From Mycolicibacter sp. MU0083 (GTDB lineage: Bacteria; Actinomycetota; Actinomycetes; Mycobacteriales; Mycobacteriaceae), in assembly GCF_963378075.1 (NCBI RefSeq), contig NZ_OY726394.1:806001-870000 (forward strand): a stretch of DNA of 64,000 nucleotides. Direction: 5' to 3'. A program made the position numbers and the translations under genes. The notes beneath the pieces are model-generated. The model did not search any database and was not told the DNA's origin. It saw only the letters and a program-made list of their open reading frames with translations. The first letter of the stretch is position 1. Each line of letters opens with the position of its first letter. Positions 44,882-53,745 of this stretch are shown in pieces.

Positions 44882-45807
44882 CCCTTGACCGAGGTGTAGT
44901 AGGTGGTGTCGGCCACCGACGCCGAGTCCGCCCCGCGGTTCGGTGTCGGGCGGCCGTGCCGGTCCAGCAGCTCGGTCATGGTCTGGCCGGTCGACACCCA
45001 GCCCCGGGTGCTGAGGTAATCGGCGACGTCGTTGCGTTCGCCGAGGTACCCCAGCTCGGAGAACTCCAGATCGAAGCCGTGCGACTGCCACTTCTCGGTG
45101 GCGCTGCGCATCGCTTCGCGGGCCTGTTCGTGAGCGTCCTCCGACAGATTCGGGACGGCCTCGGTGCCCAGGCGGCTGCCGGCGGCGCTCAGCGCGCCGA
45201 TGTTGTCCAGTAGTCGGTCCTGGGCCTCGGGCGGCAGGTAGCCCAGCAACCCCTCGGCGATCCACGCGGTGGGCCGGCTGCGGTCGAAACCGGCCGCGGT
45301 CAACGCGGCGGGCCAGTCGTCGCGCAGATCGACCGCGACGGCCCGGCGATCGACGGTGGGCACCGCACCCAACTCGTCCATCGTCGCGGTTTTGAAGGCC
45401 AGCACCTCGGGCTGGTCGATCTCGAAGACCGTCATACCCGCCGGCCAGGTCAACCGGTAGGCGCGCGCGTCCAGGCCGGAGGCCAGGATCACCGCCTGCC
45501 GGATTCCGGCCCGGGTGGCGTCGGCGAAGAATCCGTCGAAGAAGCGGGTGCGTACCGCCATGGCGTCGGGCATCTGGCCCAGCTTCCAGCTGGAGTCGTG
45601 GTCGTCGATATCGCTGCCGGCCAGGTCCCCGGCCGCCCACCTGGTCAGGAAGTCGACGCCGACGGCCCGGACCAGCGGTTCGGCGAAACGGTCGTCGATC
45701 AGCGGATCGTCGGCCTTGGTGGCGATTGCGCGGGCGGCGGCGACCAGGGTCGCGGTGGCCCCGACGCTGGTGGCCAGATCCCAGGTGTCGTTATCGGTGC
45801 GTGCCAT
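44878..45807 (-). CDS. SAM-dependent methyltransferase, TIGR00027/LCM type
   Basis: A 309-residue protein of the mycobacterial TIGR00027 group (leucine-carboxyl-methyltransferase-like). It has [48 protein letters not shown], the SAM-binding [25 protein letters not shown], and [19 protein letters not shown]. Mycobacteria carry many such paralogues with unknown substrates, probably lipids or small carboxylates. It is convergent with the desaturase gene. Upstream lies an A+T-rich inverted repeat (45834-45862) that may be its operator. Confidence 0.9.
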   Translation of the reverse strand: MARTDNDTWDLATSVGATATLVAAARAIATKADDPLIDDRFAEPLVRAVGVDFLTRWAAGDLAGSDIDDHDSSWKLGQMPDAMAVRTRFFDGFFADATRAGIRQAVILASGLDARAYRLTWPAGMTVFEIDQPEVLAFKTATMDELGAVPTVDRRAVAVDLRDDWPAALTAAGFDRSRPTAWIAEGLLGYLPPEAQDRLLDNIGALSAAGSRLGTEAVPNLSEDAHEQAREAMRSATEKWQSHGFDLEFSELGYLGERNDVADYLSTRGWVSTGQTMTELLDRHGRPTPNRGADSASVADTTYYTSVKG

Positions 45808-45833
45808 GGGTACTCCTCAAAGCGGCGAACGAA

Positions 45834-45862
45834 CTAATTTACTTAGCCTAGCAAGTAATTAG
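45834..45862. promoter_or_regulatory. Inverted repeat upstream of methyltransferase gene
   Basis: CTAATTTACTTAG (45834-45846) and CAAGTAATTAG (45852-45862) form an inverted repeat. The inner TTACTT/AAGTAA arms match perfectly with an 8-bp spacer. It lies 27 nt before the methyltransferase start, and shares CTAATT and TTACTTAG words with the spacer at 9.87-9.90 kb. Confidence 0.45.
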
Positions 45863-45895
45863 TCGATTTAACAAATGATGGTGCGTGCCGGGCCG

Positions 45896-47125
45896 CTACC
45901 GCAGCACCAGATAGATCAGGACCGCGTTGAGCGCGCCGATCACCACGGTGACGATCCAGCCGAGCGTCGAGGTCAGGCGGCCGTTGGTGTCGTCGCCCAT
46001 GATCGTCCGGTCGCCGGTCACCCGGATCAGCGGGACCAGGGCGAAGGGGATGCCGAAGGAGAGCACCACCTGGGAGAGCACCAGCGCCCGGGTGGGGTCG
46101 ATGCCGAGGGCCAGAACGGCCAGCGCCGGCCCCAACGTGATCAGCCGCCGCCACAGTAGGGGCACCGAGACCCGCAGCAGGCCCTGCATGATCATCGCGC
46201 CGGCGTAGGCGCCCACCGACGTCGAGGCCAGCCCGGAGGCCAGCAGGCCGATCGCGAAGAACAGTGCGACCGTCGGGCCGAGCGCGGCCCCGACCGCGGC
46301 GTGCGCCCCCTCGATGGTGTCGCCGTGGTCCAGGCCGCGTAGATTGCCCGCCGCCACCACCAGCATGGCCAGATTCAGTGCACCGGCCACCAGCATCGCC
46401 AGGCCGACATCCCAGCGGGTCACCCGCAGCAGGCGCCGTCGCCGTGGGCCGGGCTCCGGGTGGCCGTGCCGGTCGCGGGCCAGCCCGGAGTGCAGATACA
46501 CCGCGTGCGGCATCACCGTCGCGCCGAGGATGGCGGTGGCCAGGAGCACGCTCTCGGCGCCGTCGAAGCGGGGCAGCAGGCCGCCGGCGACCTCGGCGGG
46601 ATCGGGCGGTCCGACCACCAGGCTGGCCAGGAACCCGACGGCGATGATGATCAGCAGGCCGCTGGTCACCCGCTCGAACCTCCGCGGGCCGCGCCGGTCG
46701 CCCACCGCGAGCAGCGCCAGCGACACCGCGCCGGTGATGAGCCCGCCGAGTAGCAACGGCAGCCCGAAGATCAGGTTCAGTGCGATCGCGCCGCCCACCA
46801 CTTCGGCGAGATCGGTTGCGATCGCCACGGACTCGGCCTGCAGCCAATAGGCGATCCGGGCCGGTCTGGCGCTGTGCGCGCCGATCACCTCCGGCAACGA
46901 GCGGCCGGTCACCAGCCCGAGCTTGGCGGAGAGATACTGCACCAGCCCGGCCATCAGGTTGGCGACGACGATGACCCAGACCAGTAGGAAGCCGAATTTC
47001 GCCCCCGCGCTGACGTTCGCGGCGACGTTGCCCGGGTCGACGTAGGCGATGGCCGCGACAAAAGCCGGGCCGAGCAAAGCCCAGCCCGGCTTCTGCCGAT
47101 CAGCGGTGTCCGCGGGCACCGACAC
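45896..47125 (-). CDS. mntH: Nramp-type divalent metal transporter MntH
   Basis: A 409-residue Nramp protein with eleven predicted helices. The metal site is visible as DPGN in helix 1 (AIAYVDPGNVAANV) and the MPHAVYLHS motif in helix 6. The conserved GLLASGLASTSVGAYAGAMIMQG transport segment is present. It imports manganese or iron with protons. The order with the two downstream-read genes at 47-49 kb matches Rv0924c-Rv0926c-Rv0927c of M. tuberculosis. It starts with GTG (MSVPAD), 27 nt after the DapB-like gene, so it may share that transcript. Confidence 0.93.
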   Translation of the reverse strand: MSVPADTADRQKPGWALLGPAFVAAIAYVDPGNVAANVSAGAKFGFLLVWVIVVANLMAGLVQYLSAKLGLVTGRSLPEVIGAHSARPARIAYWLQAESVAIATDLAEVVGGAIALNLIFGLPLLLGGLITGAVSLALLAVGDRRGPRRFERVTSGLLIIIAVGFLASLVVGPPDPAEVAGGLLPRFDGAESVLLATAILGATVMPHAVYLHSGLARDRHGHPEPGPRRRRLLRVTRWDVGLAMLVAGALNLAMLVVAAGNLRGLDHGDTIEGAHAAVGAALGPTVALFFAIGLLASGLASTSVGAYAGAMIMQGLLRVSVPLLWRRLITLGPALAVLALGIDPTRALVLSQVVLSFGIPFALVPLIRVTGDRTIMGDDTNGRLTSTLGWIVTVVIGALNAVLIYLVLR

Positions 47126-47152
47126 CCTGTTCAGGGTAGTCGGGTGCCGCGG

Positions 47153-48229
47153 TCAGTTCGCGCTGTAGAGACCGCGGCCGGTGATCAGCGGCAGGTCCAG
47201 CGTGGTGCGGATACCGGAGTCGGCCTCGACCACCGCGGGAATCGCGTTGACGACGCGCATCGCGGTGCCCACCAGACCGGCGTGGTTGTGGTCGCCGTTC
47301 GGGCTGGACAGGCAGATGTCCATCTTGTACGACGGCTCACCGGTCACCTCGACCCGGTAGCAGCCGCCTTCCTGGGCCGGCTGCGGCCACTCCGGGCACA
47401 GGTCGCCGCGCAGTCGGGTGACGTGCTCGAGGACCACGGCGGCCTTGCCGTCGACCATGCCGCGCACCTCGAAGCGCACCGCGGCAGCGGTGCCCTTCTT
47501 GATGTCGCCCGCGGCGATGCTGAAGTCCTCCGGCGCGGCAACCCGCTCGTGGGACTGCTCGACGGAGTCGAGCTCCAGGCCCAGGCCGGCCGCGAGCTGA
47601 CGCACGACGGAGCCCCAGGCCAGGCTGAGCACGCCCGGCTGCAGCAGCATCGGGGTCTCTTCCATCGGGTGACCGAAGCCCATCACGTCGAACATCACGG
47701 CGGCGCTGTTGTAGGTCGCGTAGTCCACGATCTCCGAGCAGCGGATCTGCTGGATGCTCTGGCAGGTGCCGGCCAGCGCCAGCGGCAGCAGGTCGTTGGC
47801 GAAGCCCGGGTCGATGCCGTTGATGAACAGGCTGGCGTTACCGGCCTTGGCGGCCTCTTCGATCGGGGTCAGCAGCTCGGCGGGCAGCACCTCCCACGGG
47901 TACTGCAGGAACACCGCGCTGCTGCCGACCACGTTGATGCCGGCCGACAGGATGCGCTTGAAGTCCTCCAGCGCCTCCATCAACCGGTTGTCCGCCAGCG
48001 CGGTGTAGACCACGCAGTCGGGCTTGGTGTCGATGATGGCCTGCAGGTCGGTGGTCGCGGTCACGCCGGTGGGGGTGTCCACGCCGGCCAGTTCCGCGGC
48101 GTCCTTACCGGCCTTGGCGTCCGAGGACACCCACACGCCGGTCAGTTCGAACTCGGGGTTGAGGATCAGCCCTTTGAGCGCGTGTACACCGACGTTGCCG
48201 GTGCCGATCTGAGCAACACGAATAGTCAT
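47153..48229 (-). CDS. DapB-like reductase family protein (Rv0926c-like)
   Basis: A 358-residue protein with Rossmann motif VAQIGTGNVGVHALKG (residues 5-20) and the C-terminal NGIDPGFANDLLPLAL and MFDVMGFGHPMEE motifs of the dihydrodipicolinate-reductase-like family. The length equals that recalled for Rv0926c and the gene sits between mntH and an SDR gene, as there. A paralogue lies at 19.2-20.3 kb. It follows the SDR gene by 14 nt, so they are co-transcribed. It is probably an NAD(P)H-dependent enzyme with an unknown substrate. Confidence 0.87.
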   Translation of the reverse strand: MTIRVAQIGTGNVGVHALKGLILNPEFELTGVWVSSDAKAGKDAAELAGVDTPTGVTATTDLQAIIDTKPDCVVYTALADNRLMEALEDFKRILSAGINVVGSSAVFLQYPWEVLPAELLTPIEEAAKAGNASLFINGIDPGFANDLLPLALAGTCQSIQQIRCSEIVDYATYNSAAVMFDVMGFGHPMEETPMLLQPGVLSLAWGSVVRQLAAGLGLELDSVEQSHERVAAPEDFSIAAGDIKKGTAAAVRFEVRGMVDGKAAVVLEHVTRLRGDLCPEWPQPAQEGGCYRVEVTGEPSYKMDICLSSPNGDHNHAGLVGTAMRVVNAIPAVVEADSGIRTTLDLPLITGRGLYSAN

Positions 48230-48243
48230 AGGTCAGCAATTCC

Positions 48244-49035
48244 TCACAGGTCGGGGACGGGCAGGTCGAGGTTCGGGAAGGTGATGCCGCCGTCGACCTC
48301 GAGCACCTTGCCGGTCAGGTAGGCGCCGGCCGGCGAAGCCAGGTACAGGGCGGCGGCGGCGATCTCGTCGGGGTCGCCGAGACGACGCATCGGGGTGGCC
48401 TGCTCCATCGGGGTGCGCAGCTCCTCGTTGGAGGCCACCACGTTCAGTGCCGAGGTCATGATCGAGCCCGGGGCGATGGCGTTGACCCGGATCTTCGGGC
48501 ACAGGTCCAGTGCGGCCAGGCGGGTGTAGTGGGCCAGCGCGGCCTTGGCCGTGCCGTAGGCGGCGAAGCCGCGCCCGGGCACCCGGCCCATGGTGGAGGT
48601 GATGTTGATGAAGTTTCCGCCGCCGGAGTGCTCCAGCATCAGCGGCACCGCCGCGATGGTCAGCGCGTGCGCGGTGGCCACGTTGAACGTGAACGCGTCC
48701 CGGAGGTCTTTGGTGCTGGTGGTCAGCAGCGTGTTCGGCATGGTGCCGCCGACGTTGTTGACGACGATGTCGAGCCGGCCGAACGCCTCGACCGCCTCGG
48801 CGGCCAGCTTGGCCGTCTCCTCGGGCTGGGCGAGGTCGGCGACCACGATGTGCGCCTTACGGCCCGCGGCGCGGACCTGCTCCGCGACGGCCTCTAGTTC
48901 GGACTGGGTGCGAGACGCGATCACCACGTCCGCGCCGGCCTCGGCGAACGCCACCGCGATGGCGGCGCCCAAGCCCCGGCCAGCGCCGGTGACCACGGCG
49001 GTTTGGTTGTCGATGCGGAATTTGTCGAATATCAC
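48244..49035 (-). CDS. SDR-family oxidoreductase (Rv0927c-like)
   Basis: A 263-residue classical [33 protein letters not shown], the active-site serine in [21 protein letters not shown], and the C-terminal [15 protein letters not shown]. The GTG at 49035 gives a 263-residue product, the length recalled for Rv0927c in the same neighbourhood. It is the first gene of an operon with the DapB-like gene and perhaps mntH. FabG-like keto-reductase activity is likely; the substrate is unknown. Confidence 0.88.
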   Translation of the reverse strand: MIFDKFRIDNQTAVVTGAGRGLGAAIAVAFAEAGADVVIASRTQSELEAVAEQVRAAGRKAHIVVADLAQPEETAKLAAEAVEAFGRLDIVVNNVGGTMPNTLLTTSTKDLRDAFTFNVATAHALTIAAVPLMLEHSGGGNFINITSTMGRVPGRGFAAYGTAKAALAHYTRLAALDLCPKIRVNAIAPGSIMTSALNVVASNEELRTPMEQATPMRRLGDPDEIAAAALYLASPAGAYLTGKVLEVDGGITFPNLDLPVPDL

Positions 49036-49124
49036 GTCGACACCGTAGCAAGGGTTAGGTAACGCCGGAAGTCGATATTTGGAACACGTTCTAGATCGCG
49101 TATGCACGCCGCGGGAGATTCGCG

Positions 49125-49145
49125 TACAATCGAACATGTGTTCGA
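49125..49145 (+). promoter_or_regulatory. SOS (LexA) box with -10 element
   Basis: TCGAAC-ATGT-GTTCGA (49130-49145) is a perfect match to the mycobacterial LexA site TCGAAC-N4-GTTCGA. TACAAT (49125-49130) is a good -10 hexamer. Together they place transcription start at about 49137-49138, inside the box, so LexA would block RNA polymerase directly. Confidence 0.85.
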
Positions 49146-50616
49146 CATCGATCTGCCTGATTTGGGGGTCGTCCGGGGTTTGGATGATGCCGGGTTGGTC
49201 GATGCGATGGCCGACGGGGTGCGGTTGCAGTCGGCGTGGTTGGCGCGGGTGTTCGCCGCGGGTGCGGAGTTGTATCACCGGCGGTTGCGGCAGCAGCCGG
49301 TGGCGCGTCGGGAGATCTGGGCGATCGACGGCTGGGAGGAGGTCGCCGCGGAGATCTCCGCCGCGCAGGGCATCAGTCGGGGTCGGGCGGCCGGGCAGTT
49401 GCGGATCGGGTTGGCGCTTCGCGAGCGGTTGCCGCGTTTTGAGGCGTTGTTCGCCGCGGGGGTGGTGGATTTCCAGATCGTGGCCGCGGTGGTGCATCGC
49501 AGTGAGTTGATGCTCGATCTCGACGCCATCCCCCGGCTGGACCGCTGGCTGGAACGCAACGCCCCGCGGTGGGGGAAGTGGTCGCGGGCCCGCATCGTCG
49601 AAGCCGTCGACTACTGGATCCAGGTCCTCGAGCCCGTCGCGGTCCGCGAGGCCCGCGCCACCGAGGCGACCCGCCATATCGGGATCTCACCGATGCATTC
49701 CGGGCTGGCCGAGATCTTCGGTGATGTCCGCACCCCCGACGCCCTGGCCTTCGACCAACGCCTGAGTGAGCTGGCCGGCACCGTCTGCGACGCCGACCCG
49801 CGCACCAAAGAGCAACGCCGCGCCGACGCGCTGGCCGCGTTGACCGCCGGGGCGGCCACCATGGCCTGTGAATGCGGGTCGCCGCAGTGCCCAGCGCAGG
49901 GGGCCGATGCCCCGGTCGGGGCGGTGATGATCCACGTACTCGCCGAGCAGGCCACCCTCACCGGGGCCGGGGACAAGCCCGGCTATGTGCCCGGCTTCGG
50001 CGGCCTGGCCGCCGACACCGTGCGGCAGGTAGCCAAAAGCGCTCGACTGCGCACGGTGCGTCATCCCGGCGATACGCCGCCGGAATCGAGCTACCGGCCC
50101 TCGACGGCGTTAGCCGATTTCATCCGCTGCCGGGACCTGACCTGCCGATTCCCCGGGTGCGGGCGGCCGGCCGAATACGCCGATATCGACCACACCGTGC
50201 CCTGGCCGGCCGGGCCCACCCACGCCTCCAACCTCAAACTGCTGTGCCGTCGCCATCATTTGTTGAAAACCTTCTGGACCGGGCCCAACGGGTGGCGCGA
50301 TCGCCAAGAACCCGACGGCACCATCATCTGGACCGCCCCCACCGGACAGACCTACACCACCACACCCGCCGGCACCCTGTACTTCCCACACCTGGCCGCA
50401 CCCACCACCACCTTGGACCTACCGCCCTGGATACCGGTCGGTGACCGCGGCGCACGGATGCCCACCCGCCGCCAGACCCGCGCCCAAGACCGCGCCTACC
50501 GAATACAGCTCGAACGCCACCACAACCAAACCCGCCTCGACATCCACGCCGCCGAAGCCCAACTAGCCCACGCCGCTAAGCACCGCGCCGCCCTCGACGA
50601 CCCCCCGCCTTTTTAG
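49138..50616 (+). CDS. DUF222/HNH endonuclease-domain protein (13E12 type)
   Basis: A 492-residue protein of the actinobacterial 13E12 family. A DUF222 domain covers about residues 20-300 ([26 protein letters not shown]). Near residue 340 is an HNH nuclease motif: [21 protein letters not shown], then [17 protein letters not shown]. The tail is basic and helical ([19 protein letters not shown]). The GTG at 49138 is preferred because a -10 box and SOS box put the transcript start there, giving a leaderless message; an upstream ATG at 49102 exists. Several 13E12 genes of M. tuberculosis are LexA controlled. A DNA-damage-linked nuclease role is inferred. The 3' end overlaps ku by 41 bp. Confidence 0.88.
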   Translation: MFDIDLPDLGVVRGLDDAGLVDAMADGVRLQSAWLARVFAAGAELYHRRLRQQPVARREIWAIDGWEEVAAEISAAQGISRGRAAGQLRIGLALRERLPRFEALFAAGVVDFQIVAAVVHRSELMLDLDAIPRLDRWLERNAPRWGKWSRARIVEAVDYWIQVLEPVAVREARATEATRHIGISPMHSGLAEIFGDVRTPDALAFDQRLSELAGTVCDADPRTKEQRRADALAALTAGAATMACECGSPQCPAQGADAPVGAVMIHVLAEQATLTGAGDKPGYVPGFGGLAADTVRQVAKSARLRTVRHPGDTPPESSYRPSTALADFIRCRDLTCRFPGCGRPAEYADIDHTVPWPAGPTHASNLKLLCRRHHLLKTFWTGPNGWRDRQEPDGTIIWTAPTGQTYTTTPAGTLYFPHLAAPTTTLDLPPWIPVGDRGARMPTRRQTRAQDRAYRIQLERHHNQTRLDIHAAEAQLAHAAKHRAALDDPPPF

Positions 50617-51406
50617 GGGATCGCTTCTTGACGCTGGCCTCAAGTTTGGCCAGTAGGTCGGAGACATCCTCGGTGGCGTCCAATTCCGCGGGCGGTTCCT
50701 CGCTGGTGAATGCCTCGCCGCCCTCGAGCTTGGCCGTGATCAACTCCTGCAGTTGCTCGGTGTAGATGTCGTGGTAGCGGTCGGGATCGAAGTCGTCGGA
50801 CATCGATTCGACCACCTGGCCGGCCATCTTCAGCTCGGCCGGCTTGATCTCGACCTCCCCGTCCAAAGCGGGGAAGTCGGGGTCGCGGATCTCATCGGGC
50901 CACAACAGGGTATGCACCACCATCACCTCGCGTTTGGAGAAGTTCTTGACGCGCAACGCCGCCAGCCGGGTCTTGTTACGGAGGGCGAAATGCACGATCG
51001 CCACCCGATCGGTTTCGGCGAGTGTCTTGGCCAGCAGCACATAGGATTTGATCGACTTCGACGCCGGTTCCAGGAAATAGGAGCGGTCGAAGAGCATCGG
51101 ATCCAGGTCGGCGGCCGGGATGAACTCGAGCACCGCGATCTCATGGTCACGTTCGGCGGGGAGGTCGCCGAGGTCGTCGTCGGTGACGATCACCATCTGA
51201 CCGTCATCGGATTCGTAGGCCCGGGCGATATCGCCGTAGTCGACCACCTCTCCGCAGATCTCGCAGACCCGCTTGTAGTGGATGCGACCGTTGTCCTTGG
51301 CGTGCACCTGGTGGAACTTGATGTCATGGTCGGTGGTGGCGCTGTAGACCTTCACCGGGACGTTGACCAGACCGAATGCGATCGAACCCTTCCAGATGGA
51401 ACGCAT
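50576..51406 (-). CDS. ku: Ku, DNA end-binding protein of NHEJ
   Basis: A 276-residue bacterial Ku. It starts MRSIWKGSIAFGLVNVPVKVYSA, has the CEICGEVV pair of cysteines, and runs through the Ku core (FDRSYFLEP, KSYVLLAKTLAE, MVVHTLLWPDEIRDPDF). It ends in a short basic tail ([16 protein letters not shown]). It forms a ring-shaped homodimer on double-strand ends and recruits LigD. The gene is divergent from ligD by 62 bp, the standard mycobacterial layout (Rv0937c/Rv0938). Its 3' end overlaps the DUF222-HNH gene by 41 bp. Confidence 0.97.
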   Translation of the reverse strand: MRSIWKGSIAFGLVNVPVKVYSATTDHDIKFHQVHAKDNGRIHYKRVCEICGEVVDYGDIARAYESDDGQMVIVTDDDLGDLPAERDHEIAVLEFIPAADLDPMLFDRSYFLEPASKSIKSYVLLAKTLAETDRVAIVHFALRNKTRLAALRVKNFSKREVMVVHTLLWPDEIRDPDFPALDGEVEIKPAELKMAGQVVESMSDDFDPDRYHDIYTEQLQELITAKLEGGEAFTSEEPPAELDATEDVSDLLAKLEASVKKRSPKKAGGRRGRRGA

Positions 51407-51437
51407 GAGGTCAGTATGCCCACGCAAACCCGTATGA

Positions 51438-51462
51438 AACCTACGATCCCGCGACGTAGGTT
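51438..51462. promoter_or_regulatory. Inverted repeat between ku and ligD
   Basis: AACCTACG (51438-51445) and CGTAGGTT (51455-51462) form an 8-bp inverted repeat with a 9-bp spacer, ending 6 bp before the ligD ATG and within the 62-bp divergent spacer. The same half-sites occur in the desA promoter at 43892-43911 with a shorter gap. It could be a shared operator for ku and ligD. Confidence 0.5.
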
Positions 51463-51468
51463 GGCAGC

Positions 51469-53742
51469 ATGGGTGCTTCGACCTCCAAGCCCCGGGTCTC
51501 GCTGACCAATGCCGACAAGGTGCTCTATCCGGCCAGCGGCACCACCAAGGCCGACGTCTTCGACTACTACACCCGCATCGCCGAGGTGATGCTGCCGCAC
51601 ATCGCGGGCCGCCCGGCCACCCGCAAACGCTGGCCCAACGGCGTCGCGCAGAAATCCTTCTTCGAGAAGAACCTCGCGTCCTCAGCGCCGGCGTGGCTGG
51701 CCCGCGCCGAGTTGCAGCACCGCTCGGGCATCACCGTGTACCCGATCATCGACACCGTCGACGGGCTGGCCTGGATAGCCCAGCAGGCCGCGCTGGAAGT
51801 CCATGTGCCGCAGTGGCGATTCGTCGCCCGGGAGAAGCGTGGCGCGCAGGTGCTCACACCGGGTCCGGCGACCCGGCTGGTCTTCGACCTCGACCCCGGC
51901 GAGGGCGTCTCGCTGCCCCAGCTCGCGGTGGTGGCCCGCGCGATCCGCGATCTGATCGCCGACATCGGGCTGACCACGTTTCCGGTCACCAGCGGCAGCA
52001 AAGGGTTGCATCTCTACGTGCCGCTGGATCCGCCGATCGCCGGCTCGGGGACGGTCGAGCTGGCCAAACGCATTGCGCACCAACTGGAATCCGAGATACC
52101 CGACCAGGTGACCGCAACCATGGCTCGCAGCGTGCGGGCCGGCAAGGTCTTCCTGGACTGGAGCCAGAACAACGCCGCCAAAACCACCGTCGCACCGTAT
52201 TCGCTGCGTGGCCGCGACCACCCGACCGTCGCCGCGCCGCGCACCTGGGAGGAACTGGCCGACCCGGAACTGCGGCAGTTGCGCTACGACGAGGTGCTGG
52301 AACGGGTGGCCCGCGACGGCGACCCGTTGGCCGAACTGGACGCCCCGCACGATCGGCTCGCCACATACCGGGCCAAGCGTGACGCACGGCGAACGCCCGA
52401 ACCCGTGCCGGACGCGGCGCCGCCGCCCGGCGGGGGCAGCAGTTTCGTCATTCAGGAACACCACGCCCGCCGGCTGCACTACGACTTCCGGCTGGAGCAC
52501 GACGGCGTGCTGGTGAGCTGGGCGGTGCCCAAGAACCTGCCGGCGACCACCTCGGTCAACCATCTCGCGGTACGCACCGAAGACCATCCGCTGGAGTACG
52601 GCGGTTTCGAGGGCACCATCCCCAAAGGCGAATACGGCGCCGGAACGGTGCGCATCTGGGACTCCGGCAGCTACGTCACCGAGAAGTTCGAGGACACCGC
52701 GGAGCGTGGCGAGGTGATCGTGGTGCTGTCCGGGCGCCGGATCTCCGGGCGCTACGCGCTGATCCGCACCGGCGGCGACCAGTGGCTGGCGCATCGGATG
52801 AAGGATCAGCAGGCCTTCGGCTTCGACACCCTGACCCCGATGCTGGCCACCCCCGGCTCGGTGGCCCGGCTCGACCCGAACCAATGGGCCTTCGAAGGCA
52901 AATGGGACGGCTACCGCCTGCTGGTCGAAGCCGACCACGGCCGGGTGCGGATGCGGTCCCGCAGCGGGCGCGACGTCACCGACGACTACCCGCAGCTCGC
53001 CCTCGGGACCGACGATCTGGCCGAGCACCACCTGGTGCTCGACGGCGAACTCGTCGCCCTCGACGCGGACGGTGTGCCCAGTTTCACCGCGATGCAGGGT
53101 GGCACGCCTTCCGCGGGTCTGCAGTTCTGGGCCTTCGACCTGCTCTATCTGGACGGCCGTCCGTTGCTGCGGGCGGCCTACCGGGACCGGCGGAGCCTGC
53201 TGGAAACCCTGGCGTGGGGATCCGATCTGGTGGTCAAAGACCTGCTGTATCCCGACGGGGCGAGGGCTCTCGAAGAGTCCGAAGCGCTGGGCTGGGAAGG
53301 TGTGGTCGCCAAGAAGTGGGCGGCGCCCTATCAGCCCGGTCGGCGGTCGCGGGCCTGGATCAAGGCCAAACACTGGCGCACCCAGGAGGTGGTGATCGGC
53401 GGCTGGCGGGCCGGGGAGGGTGCCAGAGCCGGCGGGATCGGCTCACTGTTGCTGGGGGTGCCCGACGGCGATCGCCTGCGGTTCGTCGGTCGGGTCGGTA
53501 CCGGCTTCACCGATCGTCAGCTGGAGACGCTCAAGGATCTACTGGCGCCGTTGGCCTGCGACGAATCCCCATTCGACGCAAAGCTTTCCCGGGCAGAGGC
53601 CAAGGACGTCACCTTCGTGCAGCCGAGCGTGGTGGCCGAGGTGCGCTACAGCGAACGCACCGCCGAGGGCAGACTGCGGCATCCCAGCTGGCGCGGACTG
53701 CGGCCCGACAAGGCGCCCGACGACGTGGTGGGTGAGGATTGA
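51469..53742 (+). CDS. ligD: ATP-dependent DNA ligase LigD (polymerase-phosphoesterase-ligase)
   Basis: A 757-residue trifunctional NHEJ enzyme. Residues 1-295 are the primase-like polymerase (LVFDLDPGEGVSLPQLA with the metal-binding aspartates, TSGSKGLHLYVPL). Residues about 325-440 are the 3'-phosphoesterase (EHHARRLHYDFRLEHDGVLVSWAVPK). Residues about 460-757 are the ligase, with the adenylated lysine in FEGKWDGYR (K478) and later motifs GVVAKKW and AWIKAKHWR. Domain order and length match mycobacterial LigD (Rv0938, about 759 aa). It works with Ku to fill in, trim and seal double-strand breaks. Confidence 0.97.
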   Translation: MGASTSKPRVSLTNADKVLYPASGTTKADVFDYYTRIAEVMLPHIAGRPATRKRWPNGVAQKSFFEKNLASSAPAWLARAELQHRSGITVYPIIDTVDGLAWIAQQAALEVHVPQWRFVAREKRGAQVLTPGPATRLVFDLDPGEGVSLPQLAVVARAIRDLIADIGLTTFPVTSGSKGLHLYVPLDPPIAGSGTVELAKRIAHQLESEIPDQVTATMARSVRAGKVFLDWSQNNAAKTTVAPYSLRGRDHPTVAAPRTWEELADPELRQLRYDEVLERVARDGDPLAELDAPHDRLATYRAKRDARRTPEPVPDAAPPPGGGSSFVIQEHHARRLHYDFRLEHDGVLVSWAVPKNLPATTSVNHLAVRTEDHPLEYGGFEGTIPKGEYGAGTVRIWDSGSYVTEKFEDTAERGEVIVVLSGRRISGRYALIRTGGDQWLAHRMKDQQAFGFDTLTPMLATPGSVARLDPNQWAFEGKWDGYRLLVEADHGRVRMRSRSGRDVTDDYPQLALGTDDLAEHHLVLDGELVALDADGVPSFTAMQGGTPSAGLQFWAFDLLYLDGRPLLRAAYRDRRSLLETLAWGSDLVVKDLLYPDGARALEESEALGWEGVVAKKWAAPYQPGRRSRAWIKAKHWRTQEVVIGGWRAGEGARAGGIGSLLLGVPDGDRLRFVGRVGTGFTDRQLETLKDLLAPLACDESPFDAKLSRAEAKDVTFVQPSVVAEVRYSERTAEGRLRHPSWRGLRPDKAPDDVVGED

Positions 53743-53745
53743 CGC

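Noticed and set aside
49082..49093. GGAACACGTTCT as a second SOS box
   Set aside because: Half-sites are only 2 bp apart rather than the required 4, and the flanking T/A bases do not match.
49102..50616. DUF222-HNH gene as an insertion sequence or prophage remnant
   Set aside because: No transposase, terminal inverted repeats or target duplication are visible; the family is scattered through mycobacterial chromosomes.
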